The position numbers were made by a program, and so were the translations under genes. Positions 57,717 through 64,000 of a stretch of 64,000 nt of DNA are shown piece by piece. The notes under the pieces were generated by a model. The model was not told the DNA's origin, did no database searches, and was given only the letters and a program-made list of their open reading frames with translations. Source of the DNA: Micromussa lordhowensis (Eukaryota; Cnidaria; Anthozoa; Scleractinia; Lobophylliidae); contig OZ026606.1 of assembly GCA_964020085.1 (NCBI GenBank), forward strand, positions 11,305,797 to 11,369,796, given 5' to 3'. Positions within the stretch are counted from its first letter, which is position 1; each line of letters opens with the position of its first letter.

Positions 57717-60700
57717 TCAATCTGTAGTAAAACGTATGATTATTCCGATGTACAGTGTGCAACTAAAAGGTATCAGTCACTTTCCTGGGTTTCACAGGGT
57801 AGATGACATTATTCAAAATTCTCTCAGTGTTATTCGGCCAAGCGCTGAGGAAATACCTTTCGCAGATTTTCTTTACAGTTTCTTTTCTTTAGCAAAGCTA
57901 GGTTTCCTAAATAATGCATTTGGGGGAAGGAAATTTTTCGGGTAATATCATTTCACGCGTAATGAAAATAGCAGGAGTCTGCAGGTGGGAATTTTTGCGT
58001 TCGAAAATTAAACTAAGGAATCTAAATGTTAAAAGCACTAAGGTTGACCCGTGTACAGAAGAAACTAACATAACAGAGAGGATATCAGTAAGGCATATCC
58101 TACAAAGATGAAGCGAGTAAAGCTGAATAGTTTTTCGCAACCGCCAGCAACAATGATGATGTTCCGTAATTGTTAATTAATGATCTAAAAACCCTAAAAC
58201 TTAAAATCATGATCTCAACAAATGAATCTACACTAAGATTGAAAATCAGTAGGAATTACTAGTTAGGAAACGTTTTATAGAAGCACTTAGAAAAGTTGAC
58301 TACAATTGTTGGGTAATCACGCTATCTTATGTAAGATACCATCCGAATAGTGAAGTATTTTGAGGAACTTTATGGTTGAGTGGAAAATGTGGTTAAACAC
58401 TGTCTTTAGTCTTTGATATGTAATCTTATTCGAAACTCAAACTAAAGGGAAAATGGTGGAACAAAGTCGTAAAAATCAAAGCTAATCAACATCAGATATC
58501 GAAACGGTCACGGTCACGATTTCCTTTGTTTAAACTTGATAAATTACTAATGAGTTTGGGAAAATGTAATCGCCAAGGACAAGGCCGAGGGAATTGCTTC
58601 GACCCTCAAGAAATACGTTCCGTCACTTCACTAAAATACATTTTAAAATGTGTTTTTAGATGTAAACTAACGACATAAATAGTTTTTCGAGATCACCAGT
58701 AATACCAGGCATCAATGTCAAACTCAAAGCTAATAACAAAAAATTCGATCGTTGCGGTTTTTGTACCTAGCAGTAATATGATGTTAACTTTCGACATGAG
58801 CCTATGTGATGTAGGTTATGTCGGCTATGCTCCCCGACGATATCTGGCCATTCTTAGGTGACAAACCGAACCGGGTTAATAAAGATAAACGGCGCAGTAT
58901 AATTGTTTTTAGATAAAGCTCAATCTCAATCTCAATGAAGATGCATGTGCATTCGTTGTGAAATTTGCTTTGCTAGTCTCTCTATTTACATGCTTTGTGC
59001 TGTTCATTTGTACGCAGTTTCTTAGCAGCTCGTTTTATTTTTTGTAGGGTAATTATTCTTTTGTACACTATTCAAGTTTTATTTCGTAATTTAGAAGCAT
59101 CTTGACCTGAACAAGGTCGATCCGCTAGCTGATAATATTGCAAATAAGAATATCAACTAAGTAACAACATAGCAGTCTACCTCCTTGGAATTGTCCCTGT
59201 TCATGTATCCAATTACAGATTGGGTGCGAGCCCCCTAGATGAGATATTTACTGTCTTGGGGCAAACATACATGTAGATGTATCTAGAATATATCAGTGTT
59301 TCAAGAGAGCAAGTCCCACTAAATAGTGTTCATTGTTGTGATATTGAACTTGCAGAAGGACAGCATAGATGGAAATATGTCTAAAAGGTACGAGTCGTGC
59401 AAGATCTTCGTCGAAAAACATTAACTTCTGATCATCTTTCTTTCTACTTCGAAGTAAACAAAAGAACAACACCACACTTCACTGAAGGGCTCAAGAGGTT
59501 CGCGAGACGATATTCAACTTAGATATCAACACACTATGTACATGTGCCTTCCTGATCCTCGAAAAAAGCTAAAACAAACGCTAGACAATATCTCACTCCA
59601 TCCTTGCAAAACGTTTTACATCAGAACAATTTAAATTTAACTTTCAGTTATTGTGCTTGCTCCTACAATTAAAAGTTTACACAATCTTCTTCCAGGGTTT
59701 ATTAACATTTAAACTTGCAAAGCTGGATGGAGGACCGCGAAAGTAAGACGATGTCTGGTATTTTTGTTCATCTTTAAAAGTTGAAATGCACGAAATCATT
59801 GCAAGTAAGTAATTTACTTTTCTTGTGATTCTTTTTTAAATATAGTTATAAATCTTGAAGGGAAGATACAGGAATAACGTCGTAAATTGATTTAGACAAA
59901 ACAACAGTCAAGGTGATGATTTGCCGGTTGATATATTATTCATGACGTTGAAAGAAATTCCCCCATAATTTAAACTTTGAACTAAACGCCTCAGTACAAT
60001 CACTTTTAGAAACCTCCTTTACTCAGCAAGTCGTCGCAATGATTAAAACTAGTGAAAGGACTTTTAAGTTAGACAAAAAAAAGCTGTGAAACGTTTGACA
60101 TTCAAGAGTTAACTTCCTCCCCCCTATAGAGTCATTCATGGTATTTAGGTATTGCTCTAGTGAAAACAACCCCGCTTTTTCTCGCTCATCAAACTGGGTC
60201 GATACGCTTTATTCAGTTGTAGAATAAATGACGTGAAATGCGGAAATTCATATGAAATGAGGATATGACCAGCGCAGTTGTAATTGCAATTTAAGCAGTT
60301 GGAAATTAAGCCCGAAAAAGGAGATCGGAGCTTCAAGGGGATTCCAAGGGGTCTTCCAAAATTAGAGCTGCAGAGCTATCCCAACTGAGCAATGAAAAGC
60401 CGTACATTGGGGGCATGCCAATTTATCATGATTAAATTCACTTCATGGTTCATAAAAAGTTGATAAACCTAACAATTCTTTAAAATAAATCAACCGAAAT
60501 CGGTCCTTCAGTGTTAGAGAGGTTCTGTTAATAAACTTATAAATAGGCCTCCTAAACCGCATTAGTTGCAGTGTGAAGTTACTTATGACCAGAATACGTT
60601 AAAATACACTACAAATGACTGTGATTAAACAAAAAAGAAGGGTTTTATGATGTATTCTGAGCAAGGCGCATGTATCAACTGATACTGCCCCCGTCTCAAA

Positions 60701-61849
60701 GCATGATGGACAGCTGTCTTTCACGAGGCCGCCCGCTTTTCAACCTTAGGCCGAATCTGAATCTAAAGTACACCCTGAAAAATATCATTGCGATGACAAA
60801 TGCGAGTGAAGTTTATAATCAAACTTTGTTCAAATCCACCTGGAGCAAAAATTTTCAAATTTGGACTCTTGGGACTAATTTTCGGACAATAATACATCCC
60901 GGCTTCTTTTCAAACCATTTTCAAATTGTAAGCAAATAGGGCACTTGGTCTCAGCCTCAGTTCAAAAAAAGAGGTCGAAAATCATTGAAATGTCCTGCGA
61001 AATAAATTCAAGAACCTAAAAATATTACGTTTTCTTCTCTTATATTTTACCGAACTTACTTCAATACTGTAGTGTTGGAAAGGAAAGCTCGTCATAAATT
61101 CGTTTCGTCAACAACTCACAAATGTAATAACCACGGACGTCTATATCAACAGCAAAATTGACAGAAAGACAACATTCGTGGCGGAGAGACTGAGCAATGC
61201 AGGACTGAATGGGTGGTATGCCAAGGACACTTGCGTTTGAGCGTGGTTCTCCGTATCAGACCTTAAATACGTTGGTAGTCTTTCAACATTTCCATGGGAA
61301 ACAATGGTTAGAGTAGCAAGAATGTTCACAAATCGCGACAAGTTGCGGAAACAAATCCTCCTTTTTATAGGATTCCTTTCCTGGTAAAATGCTAGCGTAA
61401 ACTTTTTTTCCAAACCACTGCTCCCAGACTCTGGAGTAATTTAAGCATCAGGAACTTTTGTTTGAAAGCAATTAACAGGAGTGAGACTAATCAAAAGCAA
61501 TTAAATGTGGAAGGATAGCGGCAATAAAGCTGGGAAAATGAGTTGTGTTAGTTATACATGTCTTATAACTTATCAAGCTAAAACATGCGTATTGAATTTT
61601 AAATGAATCAAATTTTTGTGAATTTTGATTTCAGTAGACCTGTCAAGTCTATCGAGAGCTTCGAGGTGTAATATTCTTAGGACAAAGTGTCATTTTTTAG
61701 TTCAAAGAAGTGTTCCCTATGATTTCACAACGTAACCATCTTTTGTGTCTTTTAATTCAAGGAGTAAACAACTTGCAAAGGGCATACCACACATCGATGA
61801 ACAAAAAAGAGCGCAAAATAAGGAAAACAAAATATTCGTTTTGTGATGT
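57717..61849. other. Long intergenic stretch, no gene recognised
   Basis: About 4.1 kb upstream of the secreted-protein gene. Only short unsupported frames. An acceptor-like TTTTACTACAG lies on the minus strand near 57725, so a 5' non-coding exon may lie somewhere here. Confidence 0.45.
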
Positions 61850-62490
61850 CAGTTCGCAATTGTCTAGATCCGTTCAGTACGTCAATGGCCCTAAAAACGT
61901 ACCCAGGTTTAATATGCAATAACAGCGTTCAATTCCAAATAGAAATATAACAAATTAGCCGTCGTCGTTCGCGTTCCTGGGACTACTCAAAACGTAATCA
62001 TTTCACGTTGTTGTTTTGCAGAGGACGGCTAAGAAATGTACAAAAATTTATAACACACGTGCACAGCTATTGTTTTTCTCATTAAACCTTTTTTTGGTGT
62101 CGTTTTCGTTGCCGTCGTCGTCGTGGTTTGCTTAAGTTCCTTAATGCAACGACGACGGTGACGCCGAGGACGCTACATTTTACCAGCGAAATTCGCTATT
62201 TTCTAGGTCTGTTCAATACACCAATGGCTCTAAAAAAGTGCTCATGCTAAATATGCGATGACAGCTTTCAGTTCCACATGGAAATACGAAAATTCAGCCG
62301 TCGTCGTTAGCGTTCCTCAGACTACCCAGAACTTGGTCATTTCACGTTGTTGCTTTGCAGAGGACGGCAAAGAAATGTACAGAGATCTATAACGCACGTG
62401 CACAATCATTGTTTTTGTCATTAAACCTTTTCTTTGGTATCGTTATCGTTTACCCTCGATTGTTTTCGTGGTTTGCTTAACTCTTTGACG
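61850..62490. repeat. Tandem duplication, period ~339 bp
   Basis: GCCGTCGTCGTT at 61958 recurs at 62297. Flanking blocks are conserved in both copies: TTTCACGTTGTTG, TTTGCAGAGGACGGC, AAGAAATGTACA and CATTAAACCTTTT. The copies are about 80% alike by eye. Non-coding. Confidence 0.75.
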
Positions 62491-63726
62491 CCCAAGGAGC
62501 CATATATGGCCACTTGATGGTCGTACTCTTTGTACCACTTGTGACGTCATCAATTTAAATGTCACCAGATATTCTCGATAACCAGATGGTAGAGCTAGGA
62601 TAGCTCTATCCGCACAATGGTCGGTTTTGGATATCGACGGTATTCTGACGTAACAAATTAAAAAACGACGTTGTCAGTGCAAAAACGATGGTAAAAATGG
62701 ACCATTATACCTATAATTAATCAAGGTCCCATTTCCACAAAATTAACACCCAACTTTTTTACGGCAGCCTGAAAGACTGTGAAAGGCAAAAGGTAGCGAA
62801 GGGAAATAGAATCGTTCAAAAAGGGCTTATGCGCATGCACCGAATTAAGTCATTCTACATTTTTGTATCTAATCTTGGGGAAACATATCCGTTTGGGAAA
62901 AAAAGTAGCTATTTAACAAAACTAAGGCGCACTTAGCGTCATGCTAGCCCAAAAACTCATTTAACGGTTAAAAACGACATTTCTGGGGGGGGTGAAGTAA
63001 ATACGAGGATCCGTAACTTAGAGTACGGACCGCGAAGACGAGGTTAGTAAGATATTTATTATGTCTCTACTGTGTGCCTGAACGGGTTCGGGAAAGGTCT
63101 CTATTCACGCGGAACGGCTTCAAATTTCTGACGTACCTCGAAAGCAAAACGAGTCAATTTGAAATCGTTTTTGAGTCGTTAGCACGCTTTAATACACGAT
63201 TTAGAGTGAAAGAAAGTTTGAAACTTTTACTTGCTATACAAGTTAAGAACACTTTTCGATAAATCGCGAAACAGTTTGGCAACAAAACCAACTCTCAATT
63301 TTAGTGGGCCGTACAGGAGAATACAGCCCGTTAAATTGACCAATCACAGCGCGCGTACTAACTGAGAGATATAATAAAACAGTTTATGGCTACAGAATCT
63401 TCTAAGTCATCTTCCTTTGGGCAGCTGGCACAGTAGTCCTTGTATAAAGCTTCCTCCTAATAGCACGCGCCTTTACTGCTTCACTGAATGTTACGTTGAG
63501 TTCACCTTTCTCGATGATCCCTGTACCTTGTCAGAGGAAAACAAGTTGTAAAAATATTATTGAATTTTTACGGCAGGTAGCAAGTTATGTTTGCTATAAG
63601 GACTATAAGCAGACCAACCTTAAGTGAAATGAACCATAGACAGTATTTCTCTGTCATTTTAATACGAAAATTAAGAAAATCCCAAGAAAAATATGGAAGG
63701 ATGGAAATCAACTTGTAATACATTAC
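62491..63726. other. Intergenic, possible downstream exon of the PAN gene
   Basis: No confident gene. A minus-strand stretch at about 63400-63525 could hold a terminal exon for the PAN protein, but the phase does not settle it. Confidence 0.35.
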
Positions 63727-64000
63727 CTCGAAAAACAATGAGAAAACAACACCGTGTTGATCATGTAAATCGGTGGATTCCGCATCGAGAGGAGAGATAC
63801 TGTGTTTGTTCAATTCACAAGTTCCTTTGCTGCTATTCTCTGAAAACAGCTTGAAGTTCGTAGATGTACACCACGTGTTTCTCAGACATGAATGACTGCA
63901 AGACAACAAACTCGGAGACTCGAACCGTTTCACAACATGGCCCATTAGTCGCTTGTTATCCAGTGTTTTTAAGTATGCCGAAAGGGAAAATGCGGCGTCT
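63727..64000 (-). CDS. PAN/Apple-domain protein, partial exon
   Basis: The minus-strand frame is open from the window edge and reads LKTLDNKRLMGHVVKRFESP, then SLLSCSHSCLRNTWCTSTNF, then KGTCELNKHSISPLDAEST and HGVVFSLFFE. It ends at a GT donor (TTCGAG|GTAATG, exon edge 63727). The cysteine spacing (C-x3-C-x5-C ... GTCELN) fits a PAN/Apple domain, a disulphide-bonded module that binds proteins or sugars in secreted or surface proteins, common in cnidarians. The upstream part lies outside the window. The ATG at 63945 is internal, since the frame continues before it. Confidence 0.7.

Noticed and set aside
60670..60939. 89-codon plus-strand frame
   Set aside because: No domain, and no support from splice signals or neighbours.
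63400..63525. Terminal exon of the PAN protein
   Set aside because: The frame ending AQRKMT-stop needs an acceptor phase that does not match the phase-0 donor at 63727; the alternative phase stops after ten codons. Left uncalled.

Overview
The window looks like nuclear DNA of an anthozoan cnidarian, most likely a stony coral. It has AT-rich intergenic sequence, spliced genes with GT-AG introns, a death-effector-domain NLR of the kind expanded in corals and anemones, and a dense load of small inverted-repeat and foldback elements, LINE fragments and a Penelope-like remnant. The species is an inference; nothing here fixes it. Exon structures were assembled by eye from reading frames, splice signals and remembered family sequences, with no alignment run.

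Five genes are supported. (1) 6.8-9.9 kb, plus: a two-exon riboflavin transporter (SLC52A family, 456 aa). (2) 16.8-32.6 kb, plus: an eight-exon Derlin-1 (255 aa) whose introns are swollen by transposons, the last one 8 kb long. (3) 35.3-37.2 kb, plus: a four-exon, four-helix MARVEL/MAL-like membrane protein (169 aa). (4) 38.3-49.7 kb, plus: a four-exon DED-NACHT-LRR receptor (1085 aa) with a short unrecognised C-terminal tail. (5) 55.2-57.7 kb, minus: a single-exon 848-aa secreted protein with a Gly/Ala-rich hydrophobic hairpin, not recognised with confidence and possibly pore-forming. A partial PAN/Apple-domain exon runs off the right edge on the minus strand.

The rest is mobile-element sequence. 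The left 5 kb holds a TTA-flanked MITE, a frameshifted LINE endonuclease and two tandem copies of a 0.8-0.9 kb element that recurs inside Derlin-1 (about 19.0-19.9 kb). At 10-16 kb lie a Penelope-type 3' end and several MITEs. Inside Derlin-1 a small MITE is split by a 5.6 kb insertion of diverged tandem units carrying two minus-strand tRNA-like sequences and a 39-bp palindrome with its own target duplication. The NLR introns hold nested inverted repeats, a tRNA-like sequence and two LINE 3' ends. At 50.2-51.8 kb there is a long-TIR element with decayed transposase that looks Mutator-like.

The genes show no operon-like or pathway link. The transporter, Derlin-1 and MARVEL genes are housekeeping or membrane-biology genes. 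The NLR and the secreted protein are candidates for innate defence or interaction functions.
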